Source: Harmonia axyridis
Lineage: Eukaryota > Arthropoda > Insecta > Coleoptera > Coccinellidae
Reading direction: 5' to 3'
Assembly: GCF_914767665.1 (NCBI RefSeq)
Contig: NC_059504.1
Coordinates: 28,188,001-28,252,000 of the forward strand
DNA length: 64,000 bases
The translations under genes and the position numbers were made by a program. A model generated the notes under the pieces. That model was not told the origin of the DNA. It did not search any database and saw only the letters and a list, made by a program, of their open reading frames with translations. Positions 31,948-44,954 of this stretch are shown piece after piece. How positions within the stretch are numbered: the stretch's first letter is position 1; every line of letters begins with the position of its first letter.

Positions 31948-32490
31948 ATGGATAACAAGGTGATATTGAAAAAAAGATTGGCAAAACTGAAGAATTATTC
32001 GAACAATATGAGAAGAACATTACATCTCAAAAACCTTATTAGCAATATAAGAAAACTTTCAGTTGAAGAATTGAATGAAATTGTTAATATCAAGAAGAAC
32101 GATAATAAGGAAAATAATCAACTAGACAATAATTTGGGTATTTTGTGTGTGAATTGCCCTGAGGATGAAGATGAAAGAAGAAAAGGCGAAGAACTGGCTA
32201 AAGAACATTTGGATTTATGTTTGCAAAGGGCATACCTTTTCAAAAAAAAGCTTGAATTTCCGGTATTCCAGATGAAAAATGGATTTCCGGTAATCAAATT
32301 TAACCAATATGATGTGTCTTTGAGACAAGGAAATGTTATTCTACCCAGAAAACATTATTTCTACCACACCTTACCAAATCGTGCAAAAAAATGCTATAAT
32401 GATGAAACGATAGAATCAATGGCAGATTGGTTAATAACAAATAGTGCTTCCATAAATTATGACCAATTATATGAACAATTGTTAAATTAA
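31948..32490 (+). CDS. Array gene copy 18: 180-residue orphan protein, Lys101 form
   Basis: Same protein as copies 16, 17 and 19. Confidence 0.65.
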   Translation: MDNKVILKKRLAKLKNYSNNMRRTLHLKNLISNIRKLSVEELNEIVNIKKNDNKENNQLDNNLGILCVNCPEDEDERRKGEELAKEHLDLCLQRAYLFKKKLEFPVFQMKNGFPVIKFNQYDVSLRQGNVILPRKHYFYHTLPNRAKKCYNDETIESMADWLITNSASINYDQLYEQLLN

Positions 32491-33303
32491 TTTAAATTTG
32501 TCTTTATAATATTTCTGTATATATTTGTATAATTTTTTCTACTGTATATAGTTTTTCATTTGAAATTTTCAATAAATTCTTCTTTCTGAAATTGTCTATT
32601 GAATCTTATTCTTCAATTTAGGATTTGATCCTTTTATCCTTGATATCCATATCTCGGTGAAATAGAAATTTCACCGATATTTTCATTCTGTCCATTACAT
32701 ATGTTTATCTTTTCTAAGATAAACATTTCTAATGGACAGATTGAGAATATCAGTCCTGCCTAGACATAATTACTTCTAATGCTTAGAAATCCAAAAAAAT
32801 TGGAATGAAAGTCCGGTCAACTCCAGAATGCCCGCTATATTGAGTGAGAAAAAAAATGGAATCGGAAGAAATAATAAAGGAAAAACGTGTTTTTTTCATC
32901 TCAGGAATATTAGGTTGAAATAAATGTATTGGCTGGTTAAAAATTTTAAGTTCGTTTGAAGATGGAAAATTTTTAGATAAGTAATTTTAGATTTAATTAG
33001 GTATTAGAGTTAATAGTTTCATTTCCACTTTTTCATTTTTGATGAAATTCTTCTAATTTCCCGAATTGAGTTCTGGAACCCTGAGAAAAGTCATTAGGAT
33101 ATTAAAAAGTCGAAATTTTATAACGGTTATGCGCACTAGTCACGACGTCTAACATTTCAGAAGGTAACATTTCTATAAGCATTACAATAAATTTCCTTAC
33201 GAAATCTTTTCTCCAAATTCGTACTTTGTGTGTGTATAAATATTTTTCATTAATTTCTCAAGTCAAAATAAAAAGTTAATAATCTCATTCTGTTATATGT
33301 TAT

Positions 33304-33549
33304 ATGACGACCTTCAAAAGTTACCGCACAAGGCTTCAGCATATTCAGCAGGCTGGTAAATTCGTCGCTGTGTATATGAAACTTATCAAAATATCTAAAA
33401 GTAAGTTGCACATCATAATTTCAAAATTTCCTCGAAATTTTGTAGCTAACATTAAAAATGATTCAAATCCATATCATTCTTCTGAGAAAAAAATTTGTAA
33501 TCACCACCCATTAGAATTGATAAATAGGTACTTAATGGACTTTCTCTGA
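33304..33549 (+). CDS. 81-codon ORF, unit 18
   Basis: Intact; Thr2 for Ser2 (ATGACG), which also removes the GTCGAC site present at this place in the other units. Confidence 0.3.
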   Translation: MTTFKSYRTRLQHIQQAGKFVAVYMKLIKISKSKLHIIISKFPRNFVANIKNDSNPYHSSEKKICNHHPLELINRYLMDFL

Positions 33550-33805
33550 AGACCCTTTGTGAAAAGGTATATAAACAAATTTCAATTCAGCAATAACTTC
33601 AGTTAGTTTAGTTATGTTAAGGCTTACAGAGGAAGAAGAAGAATTCCTGTGATTCTACTCGATGCTTTCTCGCACTATGGTCCCACCTGTAGAGAGTGCT
33701 TACACACGTTCAAGTTACTTCAATCAAGTAGGCTGTGCATTGATTATTTGCCACGAAAATAGTTTCATATTTTTTTTAAATTGAAAAAAGTGGGAATATA
33801 ACAAA

Positions 33806-34348
33806 ATGGATAACAAGGTGATATTGAAAAAAAGATTGGCAAAACTGAAGAATTATTCGAACAATATGAGAAGAACATTACATCTCAAAAACCTTATTAG
33901 CAATATAAGAAAACTTTCAGTTGAAGAATTGAATGAAATTGTTAATATCAAGAAGAACGATAATAAGGAAAATAATCAACTAGACAATAATTTGGGTATT
34001 TTGTGTGTGAATTGCCCTGAGGATGAAGATGAAAGAAGAAAAGGCGAAGAACTGGCTAAAGAACATTTGGATTTATGTTTGCAAAGGGCATACCTTTTCA
34101 AAAAAAAGCTTGAATTTCCGGTATTCCAGATGAAAAATGGATTTCCGGTAATCAAATTTAACCAATATGATGTGTCTTTGAGACAAGGAAATGTTATTCT
34201 ACCCAGAAAACATTATTTCTACCACACCTTACCAAATCGTGCAAAAAAATGCTATAATGATGAAACGATAGAATCAATGGCAGATTGGTTAATAACAAAT
34301 AGTGCTTCCATAAATTATGACCAATTATATGAACAATTGTTAAATTAA
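33806..34348 (+). CDS. Array gene copy 19: 180-residue orphan protein, Lys101 form
   Basis: Same protein as copies 16-18. Confidence 0.65.
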   Translation: MDNKVILKKRLAKLKNYSNNMRRTLHLKNLISNIRKLSVEELNEIVNIKKNDNKENNQLDNNLGILCVNCPEDEDERRKGEELAKEHLDLCLQRAYLFKKKLEFPVFQMKNGFPVIKFNQYDVSLRQGNVILPRKHYFYHTLPNRAKKCYNDETIESMADWLITNSASINYDQLYEQLLN

Positions 34349-35161
34349 TTTAAATTTGTCTTTATAATATTTCTGTATATATTTGTATAATTTTTTCTAC
34401 TGTATATAGTTTTTCATTTGAAATTTTCAATAAATTCTTCTTTCTGAAATTGTCTATTGAATCTTATTCTTCAATTTAGGATTTGATCCTTTTATCCTTG
34501 ATATCCATATCTCGGTGAAATAGAAATTTCACCGATATTTTCATTCTGTCCATTACATATGTTTATCTTTTCTAAGATAAACATTTCTAATGGACAGATT
34601 GAGAATATCAGTCCTGCCTAGACATAATTACTTCTAATGCTTAGAAATCCAAAAAAATTGGAATGAAAGTCCGGTCAACTCCAGAATGCCCGCTATATTG
34701 AGTGAGAAAAAAAATGGAATCGGAAGAAATAATAAAGGAAAAACGTGTTTTTTTCATCTCAGGAATATTAGGTTGAAATAAATGTATTGGCTGGTTAAAA
34801 ATTTTAAGTTCGTTTGAAGATGGAAAATTTTTAGATAAGTAATTTTAGATTTAATTAGGTATTAGAGTTAATAGTTTCATTTCCACTTTTTCATTTTTGA
34901 TGAAATTCTTCTAATTTCCCGAATTGAGTTCTGGAACCCTGAGAAAAGTCATTAGGATATTAAAAAGTCGAAATTTTATAACGGTTATGCGCACTAGTCA
35001 CGACGTCTAACATTTCAGAAGGTAACATTTCTATAAGCATTACAATAAATTTCCTTACGAAATCTTTTCTCCAAATTCGTACTTTGTGTGTGTATAAATA
35101 TTTTTCATTAATTTCTCAAGTCAAAATAAAAAGTTAATAATCTCATTCTGTTATATGTTAT

Positions 35162-35407
35162 ATGTCGACCTTCAAAAGTTACCGCACAAGGCTTCAGCAT
35201 ATTCAGCAGGCTGGTAAATTCGTCGCTGTGTATATGAAACTTATCAAAATATCTAAAAGTAAGTTGCACATCATAATTTCAAAATTTCCTCGAAATTTTG
35301 TAGCTAACATTAAAAATGATTCAAATCCATATCATTCTTCTGAGAAAAAAATTTGTAATCACCACCCATTAGAATTGATAAATAGGTACTTAATGGACTT
35401 TCTCTGA
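35162..35407 (+). CDS. 81-codon ORF, unit 19
   Basis: Intact; Gln16 and Cys65. Confidence 0.3.
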   Translation: MSTFKSYRTRLQHIQQAGKFVAVYMKLIKISKSKLHIIISKFPRNFVANIKNDSNPYHSSEKKICNHHPLELINRYLMDFL

Positions 35408-35663
35408 AGACCCTTTGTGAAAAGGTATATAAACAAATTTCAATTCAGCAATAACTTCAGTTAGTTTAGTTATGTTAAGGCTTACAGAGGAAGAAGAAGA
35501 ATTCCTGTGATTCTACTCGATGCTTTCTCGCACTATGGTCCCACCTGTAGAGAGTGCTTACACACGTTCAAGTTACTTCAATCAAGTAGGCTGTGCATTG
35601 ATTATTTGCCACGAAAATAGTTTCATATTTTTTTTAAATTGAAAAAAGTGGGAATATAACAAA

Positions 35664-36206
35664 ATGGATAACAAGGTGATATTGAAAAAAAGATTGGCAA
35701 AACTGAAGAATTATTCGAACAATATGAGAAGAACATTACATCTCAAAAACCTTATTAGCAATATAAGAAAACTTTCAGTTGAAGAATTGAATGAAATTGT
35801 TAATATCAAGAAGAACGATAATAAGGAAAATAATCAACTAGACAATAATTTGGGTATTTTGTGTGTGAATTGCCCTGAGGATGAAGATGAAAGAAGAAAA
35901 GGCGAAGAACTGGCTAAAGAACATTTGGATTTATGTTTGCAAAGGGCATACCTTTTCAAAAAAAAGCTTGAATTTCCGGTATTCCAGATGAAAAATGGAT
36001 TTCCGGTAATCAAATTTAACCAATATGATGTGTCTTTGAGACAAGGAAATGTTATTCTACCCAGAAAACATTATTTCTACCACACCTTACCAAATCGTGC
36101 AAAAAAATGCTTTAATGATGAAACGATAGAATCAATGGCAGATTGGTTAATAACAAATAGTGCTTCCATAAATTATGACCAATTATATGAACAATTGTTA
36201 AATTAA
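35664..36206 (+). CDS. Array gene copy 20: 180-residue orphan protein, Lys101 form
   Basis: Phe150 replaces Tyr150 (private). Its 3' flank changes to gtctttTtaat, a marker of many copies from here on. Confidence 0.65.
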   Translation: MDNKVILKKRLAKLKNYSNNMRRTLHLKNLISNIRKLSVEELNEIVNIKKNDNKENNQLDNNLGILCVNCPEDEDERRKGEELAKEHLDLCLQRAYLFKKKLEFPVFQMKNGFPVIKFNQYDVSLRQGNVILPRKHYFYHTLPNRAKKCFNDETIESMADWLITNSASINYDQLYEQLLN

Positions 36207-37019
36207 TTTAAATTTGTCTTTTTAATATTTCTGTATATATTTGTATAATTTTTTCTACTGTATATAGTTTTTCATTTGAAATTTTCAATAAATTCTTCTT
36301 TCTGAAATTGTCTATTGAATCTTATTCTTCAATTTAGGATTTGATCCTTTTATCCTTGATATCCATATCTCGGTGAAATAGAAATTTCACCGATATTTTC
36401 ATTCTGTCCATTACATATGTTTATCTTTTCTAAGATAAACATTTCTAATGGACAGATTGAGAATATCAGTCCTGCCTAGACATAATTACTTCTAATGCTT
36501 AGAAATCCAAAAAAATTGGAATGAAAGTCCGGTCAACTCCAGAATGCCCGCTATATTGAGTGAGAAAAAAAATGGAATCGGAAGAAATAATAAAGGAAAA
36601 ACGTGTTTTTTTCATCTCAGGAATATTAGGTTGAAATAAATGTATTGGCTGGTTAAAAATTTTAAGTTCGTTTGGAGATGGAAAATTTTTAGATAAGTAA
36701 TTTTAGATTTAATTAGTTATTAGAGTTAATAGTTTCATTTCCACTTTTTCATTTTTGATGAAATTCTTCTAATTTCCCGAATTGAGTTCTGGAACCCTGA
36801 GAAAAGTCATTAGGATATTAAAAAGTCGAAATTTTATAACGGTTATGCGCACTAGTCACGACGTCTAACATTTCAGAAGGTAACATTTCTATAAGCATTA
36901 CAATAAATTTCCTTACGAAATATTTTCTCCAAATTCGTACTTTGTGTGTGTATAAATATTTTTTATTAATTTCTCAAGTCAAAATAAAAAGTTAATAATC
37001 TCATTCTGTTATATGTTAT

Positions 37020-37265
37020 ATGTCGACCTTCAAAAGTTACCGCACAAGGCTTCAGCATAATCAGCAGGCTGGTAAATTCGTCGCTGTGTATATGAAACTT
37101 ATCAAAATATCTAAAAGTAAGTTGCACATCATAATTTCAAAATTTCCTCGAAATTTTGTAGCTAACATTAAAAATGATTCAAATCCATATCATTCTTCTG
37201 AGAAAAAAATTTTTAATCACCACCCATTAGAATTGATAAATAGGTACTTAATGGACTTTCTCTGA
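37020..37265 (+). CDS. 81-codon ORF, unit 20
   Basis: Intact; first copy with Asn14-Gln15-Gln16 (ATT to AAT). Confidence 0.3.
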   Translation: MSTFKSYRTRLQHNQQAGKFVAVYMKLIKISKSKLHIIISKFPRNFVANIKNDSNPYHSSEKKIFNHHPLELINRYLMDFL

Positions 37266-37521
37266 AGACCCTTTGTGAAAAGGTATATAAACAAATTTCA
37301 ATTCAGCAATAACTTCAGTTAGTTTAGTTATGTTGAGGCTTACAGAGGAAGAAGAAGAATTCCTGTGATTCTACTCGATGCTTTCTCGCACTATGGTCCC
37401 ACCTGTAGAGAGTGCTTACACACGTTCAAGTTACTTCAATCAAGTAGGCTGTGCATTGATTATTTGCCACGAAAATAGTTTCATATTTTTTTTAAATTGA
37501 AAAAAGTGGGAATATAACAAA

Positions 37522-38064
37522 ATGGATAACAAGGTGATATTGAAAAAAAGATTGGCAAAACTGAAGAATTATTCGAACAATATGAGAAGAACATTACATC
37601 TCAAAAACCTTATTAGCAATATAAGAAAACTTTCAGTTGAAGAATTGAATGAAATTGTTAATATCAAGAAGAACGATAATAAGGAAAATAATCAACTAGA
37701 CAATAATTTGGGTATTTTGTGTGTGAATTGCCCTGAGGATGAAGATGAAAGAAGAAAAGGCGAAGAACTGGCTAAAGAACATTTGGATTTATGTTTGCAA
37801 AGGGCATACCTTTTCAAAAAAAAGCTTGAATTTCCGGTATTCCAGATGAAAAATGGATTTCCGGTAATCAAATTTAACCAATATGATGTGTCTTTGAGAC
37901 AAGGAAATGTTATTCTACCCAGAAAACATTATTTCTACCACACCTTACCAAATCGTGCAAAAAAATGCTATAATGATGAAACGATAGAATCAATGGCAGA
38001 TTGGTTAATAACAAATAGTGCTTCCATAAATTATGACCAATTATATGAACAATTGTTAAATTAA
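37522..38064 (+). CDS. Array gene copy 21: 180-residue orphan protein, Lys101 form
   Basis: Same protein as copy 16; upstream ORF 1 has TTG at Leu2. Confidence 0.65.
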   Translation: MDNKVILKKRLAKLKNYSNNMRRTLHLKNLISNIRKLSVEELNEIVNIKKNDNKENNQLDNNLGILCVNCPEDEDERRKGEELAKEHLDLCLQRAYLFKKKLEFPVFQMKNGFPVIKFNQYDVSLRQGNVILPRKHYFYHTLPNRAKKCYNDETIESMADWLITNSASINYDQLYEQLLN

Positions 38065-38877
38065 TTTAAATTTGTCTTTTTAATATTTCTGTATATATTT
38101 GTATAATTTTTTCTACTGTATATAGTTTTTCATTTGAAATTTTCAATAAATTCTTCTTTCTGAAATTGTCTATTGAATCTTATTCTTCAATTTAGGATTT
38201 GATCCTTTTATCCTTGATATCCATATCTCGGTGAAATAGAAATTTCACCGATATTTTCATTCTGTCCATTACATATGTTTATCTTTTCTAAGATAAACAT
38301 TTCTAATGGACAGATTGAGAATATCAGTCCTGCCTAGACATAATTACTTCTAATGCTTAGAAATCCAAAAAAATTGGAATGAAAGTCCGGTCAACTCCAG
38401 AATGCCCGCTATATTGAGTGAGAAAAAAAATGGAATCGGAAGAAATAATAAAGGAAAAACGTGTTTTTTTCATCTCAGGAATATTAGGTTGAAATAAATG
38501 TATTGGCTGGTTAAAAATTTTAAGTTCGTTTGAAGATGGAAAATTTTTAGATAAGTAATTTTAGATTTAATTAGTTATTAGAGTTAATAGTTTCATTTCC
38601 ACTTTTTCATTTTTGATGAAATTCTTCTAATTTCCCGAATTGAGTTCTGGAACCCTGAGAAAAGTCATTAGGATATTAAAAAGTCGAAATTTTATAACGG
38701 TTATGCGCACTAGTCACGACGTCTAACATTTCAGAAGGTAACATTTCTATAAGCATTACAATAAATTTCCTTACGAAATCTTTTCTCCAAATTCGTACTT
38801 TGTGTGTGTATAAATATTTTTTATTAATTTCTCAAGTCAAAATAAAAAGTTAATAATCTCATTCTGTTATATGTTAT

Positions 38878-39123
38878 ATGTCGACCTTCAAAAGTTACCG
38901 CACAAGGCTTCAGCATAATCAGCAGGCTGGTAAATTCGTCGCTGTGTATATGAAACTTATCAAAATATCTAAAAGTAAGTTGCACATCATAATTTCAAAA
39001 TTTCCTCGAAATTTTGTAGCTAACATTAAAAATGATTCAAATCCATATCATTCTTCTGAGAAAAAAATTTTTAATCACCACCCATTAGAATTGATAAATA
39101 GGTACTTAATGGACTTTCTCTGA
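38878..39123 (+). CDS. 81-codon ORF, unit 21
   Basis: Intact; Asn14 and Gln16. Confidence 0.3.
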   Translation: MSTFKSYRTRLQHNQQAGKFVAVYMKLIKISKSKLHIIISKFPRNFVANIKNDSNPYHSSEKKIFNHHPLELINRYLMDFL

Positions 39124-39379
39124 AGACCCTTTGTGAAAAGGTATATAAACAAATTTCAATTCAGCAATAACTTCAGTTAGTTTAGTTATGTTGAGGCTTA
39201 CAGAGGAAGAAGAAGAATTCCTGTGATTCTACTCGATGCTTTCTCGCACTATGGTCCCACCTGTAGAGAGTGCTTACACACGTTCAAGTTACTTCAATCA
39301 AGTAGGCTGTGCATTGATTATTTGCCACGAAAATAGTTTCATATTTTTTTTAAATTGAAAAAAGTGGGAATATAACAAA

Positions 39380-39922
39380 ATGGATAACAAGGTGGTATTG
39401 AAAAAAAGATTGGCAAAACTGAAGAATTATTCGAACAATATGAGAAGAACATTACATCTCAAAAACCTTATTAGCAATATAAGAAAACTTTCAGTTGAAG
39501 AATTGAATGAAATTGTTAATATCAAGAAGAACGATAATAAGGAAAATAATCAACTAGACAATAATTTGGGTATTTTGTGTGTGAATTGCCCTGAGGATGA
39601 AGATGAAAGAAGAAAAGGCGAAGAACTGGCTAAAGAACATTTGGATTTATGTTTGCAAAGGGCATACCTTTTCAAAAAAAAGCTTGAATTTCCGGTATTC
39701 CAGATGAAAAATGGATTTCCGGTAATCAAATTTAACCAATATGATGTGTCTTTGAGACAAGGAAATGTTATTCTACCCAGAAAACATTATTTCTACCACA
39801 CCTTACCAAATCGTGCAAAAAAATGCTATAATGATGAAACGATAGAATGAATGGCAGATTGGTTAATAACAAATAGTGCTTCCATAAATTATGACCAATT
39901 ATATGAACAATTGTTAAATTAA
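39380..39922 (+). pseudogene. Array gene copy 22: nonsense at codon 157
   Basis: TCA becomes TGA at 39848-39850, ending the protein after 156 residues; the rest of the frame to the usual stop at 39922 is intact. Val6 for Ile6 is also private. The lost 24 residues are the polar C-terminal helix. This is the only nonsense codon in copies 1-34. Confidence 0.7.
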
Positions 39923-40735
39923 TTTAAATTTGTCTTTATAATATTTCTGTATATATTTGTATAATTTTTTCTACTGTATATAGTTTTTCATTTGAAATTT
40001 TCAATAAATTCTTCTTTCTGAAATTGTCTATTGAATCTTATTCTTCAATTTAGGATTTGATCCTTTTATCCTTGATATCCATATCTCGGTGAAATAGAAA
40101 TTTCACCGATATTTTCATTCTGTCCATTACATATGTTTATCTTTTCTAAGATAAACATTTCTAATGGACAGATTGAGAATATCAGTCCTGCCTAGACATA
40201 ATTACTTCTAATGCTTAGAAATCCAAAAAAATTGGAATGAAAGTCCGGTCAACTCCAGAATGCCCGCTATATTGAGTGAGAAAAAAAATGGAATCGGAAG
40301 AAATAATAAAGGAAAAACGTGTTTTTTTCATCTCAGGAATATTAGGTTGAAATAAATGTATTGGCTGGTTAAAAATTTTAAGTTCGTTTGAAGATGGAAA
40401 ATTTTTAGATAAGTAATTTTAGATTTAATTAGTTATTAGAGTTAATAGTTTCATTTCCACTTTTTCATTTTTGATGAAATTCTTCTAATTTCCCGAATTG
40501 AGTTCTGGAACCCTGAGAAAAGTCATTAGGATATTAAAAAGTCGAAATTTTATAACGGTTATGCGCACTAGTCACGACGTCTAACATTTCAGAAGGTAAC
40601 ATTTCTATAAGCATTACAATAAATTTCCTTACGAAATCTTTTCTCCAAATTCGTACTTTGTGTGTGTATAAATATTTTTTATTAATTTCTCAAGTCAAAA
40701 TAAAAAGTTAATAATCTCATTCTGTTATATGTTAT

Positions 40736-40981
40736 ATGTCGACCTTCAAAAGTTACCGCACAAGGCTTCAGCATAATCAGCAGGCTGGTAAATTCGTCGC
40801 TGTGTATATGAAACTTATCAAAATATCTAAAAGTAAGTTGCACATCATAATTTCAAAATTTCCTCGAAATTTTGTAGCTAACATTAAAAATGATTCAAAT
40901 CCATATCATTCTTCTGAGAAAAAAATTTTTAATCACCACCCATTAGAATTGATAAATAGGTACTTAATGGACTTTCTCTGA
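40736..40981 (+). CDS. 81-codon ORF, unit 22
   Basis: Intact; Asn14 and Gln16. Confidence 0.3.
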   Translation: MSTFKSYRTRLQHNQQAGKFVAVYMKLIKISKSKLHIIISKFPRNFVANIKNDSNPYHSSEKKIFNHHPLELINRYLMDFL

Positions 40982-41237
40982 AGACCCTTTGTGAAAAGGT
41001 ATATAAACAAATTTCAATTCAGCAATAACTTCAGTTAGTTTAGTTATGTTGAGGCTTACAGAGGAAGAAGAAGAATTCCTGTGATTCTACTCGATGCTTT
41101 CTCGCACTATGGTCCCACCTGTAGAGAGTGCTTACACACGTTCAAGTTACTTCAATCAAGTAGGCTGTGCATTGATTATTTGCCACGAAAATAGTTTCAT
41201 ATTTTTTTTAAATTGAAAAAAGTGGGAATATAACAAA

Positions 41238-41780
41238 ATGGATAACAAGGTGATATTGAAAAAAAGATTGGCAAAACTGAAGAATTATTCGAACAATATG
41301 AGAAGAACATTACATCTCAAAAACCTTATTAGCAATATAAGAAAACTTTCAGTTGAAGAATTGAATGAAATTGTTAATATCAAGAAGAACGATAATAAGG
41401 AAAATAATCAACTAGACAATAATTTGGGTATTTTGTGTGTGAATTGCCCTGAGGATGAAGATGAAAGAAGAAAAGGCGAAGAACTGGCTAAAGAACATTT
41501 GGATTTATGTTTGCAAAGGGCATACCTTTTCAAAAAAATGCTTGAATTTCCGGTATTCCAGATGAAAAATGGATTTCCGGTAATCAAATTTAACCAATAT
41601 GATGTGTCTTTGAGACAAGGAAATGTTATTCTACCCAGAAAACATTATTTCTACCACACCTTACCAAATCGTGCAAAAAAATGCTATAATGATGAAACGA
41701 TAGAATCAATGGCAGATTGGTTAATAACAAATAGTGCTTCCATAAATTATGACCAATTATATGAACAATTGTTAAATTAA
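41238..41780 (+). CDS. Array gene copy 23: 180-residue orphan protein, Met101 form
   Basis: Consensus protein with Met101 inside a run of Lys101 copies, although its flanks match theirs; a short conversion tract is likely. Confidence 0.65.
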   Translation: MDNKVILKKRLAKLKNYSNNMRRTLHLKNLISNIRKLSVEELNEIVNIKKNDNKENNQLDNNLGILCVNCPEDEDERRKGEELAKEHLDLCLQRAYLFKKMLEFPVFQMKNGFPVIKFNQYDVSLRQGNVILPRKHYFYHTLPNRAKKCYNDETIESMADWLITNSASINYDQLYEQLLN

Positions 41781-42593
41781 TTTAAATTTGTCTTTTTAAT
41801 ATTTCTGTATATATTTGTATAATTTTTTCTACTGTATATAGTTTTTCATTTGAAATTTTCAATAAATTCTTCTTTCTGAAATTGTCTATTGAATCTTATT
41901 CTTCAATTTAGGATTTGATCCTTTTATCCTTGATATCCATATCTCGGTGAAATAGAAATTTCACCGATATTTTCATTCTGTCCATTACATATGTTTATCT
42001 TTTCTAAGATAAACATTTCTAATGGACAGATTGAGAATATCAGTCCTGCCTAGACATAATTACTTCTAATGCTTAGAAATCCAAAAAAATTGGAATGAAA
42101 GTCCGGTCAACTCCAGAATGCCCGCTATATTGAGTGAGAAAAAAAATGGAATCGGAAGAAATAATAAAGGAAAAACGTGTTTTTTTCATCTCAGGAATAT
42201 TAGGTTGAAATAAATGTATTGGCTGGTTAAAAATTTTAAGTTCGTTTGAAGATGGAAAATTTTTAGATAAGTAATTTTAGATTTAATTAGTTATTAGAGT
42301 TAATAGTTTCATTTCCACTTTTTCATTTTTGATGAAATTCTTCTAATTTCCCGAATTGAGTTCTGGAACCCTGAGAAAAGTCATTAGGATATTAAAAAGT
42401 CGAAATTTTATAACGGTTATGCGCACTAGTCACGACGTCTAACATTTCAGAAGGTAACATTTCTATAAGCATTACAATAAATTTCCTTACGAAATCTTTT
42501 CTCCAAATTCGTACTTTGTGTGTGTATAAATATTTTTTATTAATTTCTCAAGTCAAAATAAAAAGTTAATAATCTCATTCTGTTATATGTTAT

Positions 42594-42839
42594 ATGTCGA
42601 CCTTCAAAAGTTACCGCACAAGGCTTCAGCATAATCAGCAGGCTGGTAAATTCGTCGCTGTGTATATGAAACTTATCAAAATATCTAAAAGTAAGTTGCA
42701 CATCATAATTTCAAAATTTCCTCGAAATTTTGTAGCTAACATTAAAAATGATTCAAATCCATATCATTCTTCTGAGAAAAAAATTTTTAATCACCACCCA
42801 TTAGAATTGATAAATAGGTACTTAATGGACTTTCTCTGA
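42594..42839 (+). CDS. 81-codon ORF, unit 23
   Basis: Intact; Asn14 and Gln16. Confidence 0.3.
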   Translation: MSTFKSYRTRLQHNQQAGKFVAVYMKLIKISKSKLHIIISKFPRNFVANIKNDSNPYHSSEKKIFNHHPLELINRYLMDFL

Positions 42840-43096
42840 AGACCCTTTGTGAAAAGGTATATAAACAAATTTCAATTCAGCAATAACTTCAGTTAGTTTA
42901 GTTATGTTGAGGCTTACAGAGGAAGAAGAAGAATTCCTGTGATTCTACTCGATGCTTTCTCGCACTATGGTCCCACCTGTAGAGAGTGCTTACACACGTT
43001 CAAGTTACTTCAATCAAGTAGGCTGTGCATTGATTATTTGCCACGAAAATAGTTTCATATTTTTTTTTAAATTGAAAAAAGTGGGAATATAACAAA

Positions 43097-43639
43097 ATGG
43101 ATAACAAGGTGATATTGAAAAAAAGATTGGCAAAACTGAAGAATTATTCGAACAATATGAGAAGAACATTACATCTCAAAAACCTTATTAGCAATATAAG
43201 AAAACTTTCAGTTGAAGAATTGAATGAAATTGTTAATATCAAGAAGAACGATAATAAGGAAAATAATCAACTAGACAATAATTTGGGTATTTTGTGTGTG
43301 AATTGCCCTGAGGATGAAGATGAAAGAAGAAAAGGCGAAGAACTGGCTAAAGAACATTTGGATTTATGTTTGCAAAGGGCATACCTTTTCAAAAAAAAGC
43401 TTGAATTTCCGGTATTCCAGATGAAAAATGGATTTCCGGTAATCAAATTTAACCAATATGATGTGTCTTTGAGACAAGGAAATGTTATTCTACCCAGAAA
43501 ACATTATTTCTACCACACCTTACCAAATCGTGCAAAAAAATGCTATAATGATGAAACGATAGAATCAATGGCAGATTGGTTAATAACAAATAGTGCTTCC
43601 ATAAATTATGACCAATTATATGAACAATTGTTAAATTAA
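43097..43639 (+). CDS. Array gene copy 24: 180-residue orphan protein, Lys101 form
   Basis: Same protein as copy 16. One extra T in the leader T-run near 43062 makes this unit one base longer and shifts the end of upstream ORF 2. Confidence 0.65.
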   Translation: MDNKVILKKRLAKLKNYSNNMRRTLHLKNLISNIRKLSVEELNEIVNIKKNDNKENNQLDNNLGILCVNCPEDEDERRKGEELAKEHLDLCLQRAYLFKKKLEFPVFQMKNGFPVIKFNQYDVSLRQGNVILPRKHYFYHTLPNRAKKCYNDETIESMADWLITNSASINYDQLYEQLLN

Positions 43640-44452
43640 TTTAAATTTGTCTTTTTAATATTTCTGTATATATTTGTATAATTTTTTCTACTGTATATAG
43701 TTTTTCATTTGAAATTTTCAATAAATTCTTCTTTCTGAAATTGTCTATTGAATCTTATTCTTCAATTTAGGATTTGATCCTTTTATCCTTGATATCCATA
43801 TCTCGGTGAAATAGAAATTTCACCGATATTTTCATTCTGTCCATTACATATGTTTATCTTTTCTAAGATAAACATTTCTAATGGACAGATTGAGAATATC
43901 AGTCCTGCCTAGACATAATTACTTCTAATGCTTAGAAATCCAAAAAAATTGGAATGAAAGTCCGGTCAACTCCAGAATGCCCGCTATATTGAGTGAGAAA
44001 AAAAATGGAATCGGAAGAAATAATAAAGGAAAAACGTGTTTTTTTCATCTCAGGAATATTAGGTTGAAATAAATGTATTGGCTGGTTAAAAATTTTAAGT
44101 TCGTTTGAAGATGGAAAATTTTTAGATAAGTAATTTTAGATTTAATTAGTTATTAGAGTTAATAGTTTCATTTCCACTTTTTCATTTTTGATGAAATTCT
44201 TCTAATTTCCCGAATTGAGTTCTGGAACCCTGAGAAAAGTCATTAGGATATTAAAAAGTCGAAATTTTATAACGGTTATGCGCACTAGTCACGACGTCTA
44301 ACATTTCAGAAGGTAACATTTCTATAAGCATTACAATAAATTTCCTTACGAAATCTTTTCTCCAAATTCGTACTTTGTGTGTGTATAAATATTTTTTATT
44401 AATTTTTCAAGTCAAAATAAAAAGTTAATAATCTCATTCTGTTATATGTTAT

Positions 44453-44698
44453 ATGTCGACCTTCAAAAGTTACCGCACAAGGCTTCAGCATATTCAGCGG
44501 GCTGGTAAATTCGTCGCTGTGTATATGAAACTTATCAAAATATCTAAAAGTAAGTTGCACATCATAATTTCAAAATTTCCTCGAAATTTTGTAGCTAACA
44601 TTAAAAATGATTCAAATCCATATCATTCTTCTGAGAAAAAAATTTTTAATCACCACCCATTAGAATTGATAAATAGGTACTTAATGGACTTTCTCTGA
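44453..44698 (+). CDS. 81-codon ORF, unit 24
   Basis: Intact; Ile14 and Arg16, unlike its neighbours, with the atttTTcaag change near 44406 otherwise seen in unit 7. Confidence 0.3.
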   Translation: MSTFKSYRTRLQHIQRAGKFVAVYMKLIKISKSKLHIIISKFPRNFVANIKNDSNPYHSSEKKIFNHHPLELINRYLMDFL

Positions 44699-44954
44699 AG
44701 ACCCTTTGTGAAAAGGTATATAAACAAATTTCAATTCAGCAATAACTTCAGTTAGTTTAGTTATGTTGAGGCTTACAGAGGAAGAAGAAGAATTCCTGTG
44801 ATTCTACTCGATGCTTTCTCGCACTATGGTCCCACCTGTAGAGAGTGCTTACACACGTTCAAGTTACTTCAATCAAGTAGGCTGTGCATTGATTATTTGC
44901 CACGAAAATAGTTTCATATTTTTTTTAAATTGAAAAAAGTGGGAATATAACAAA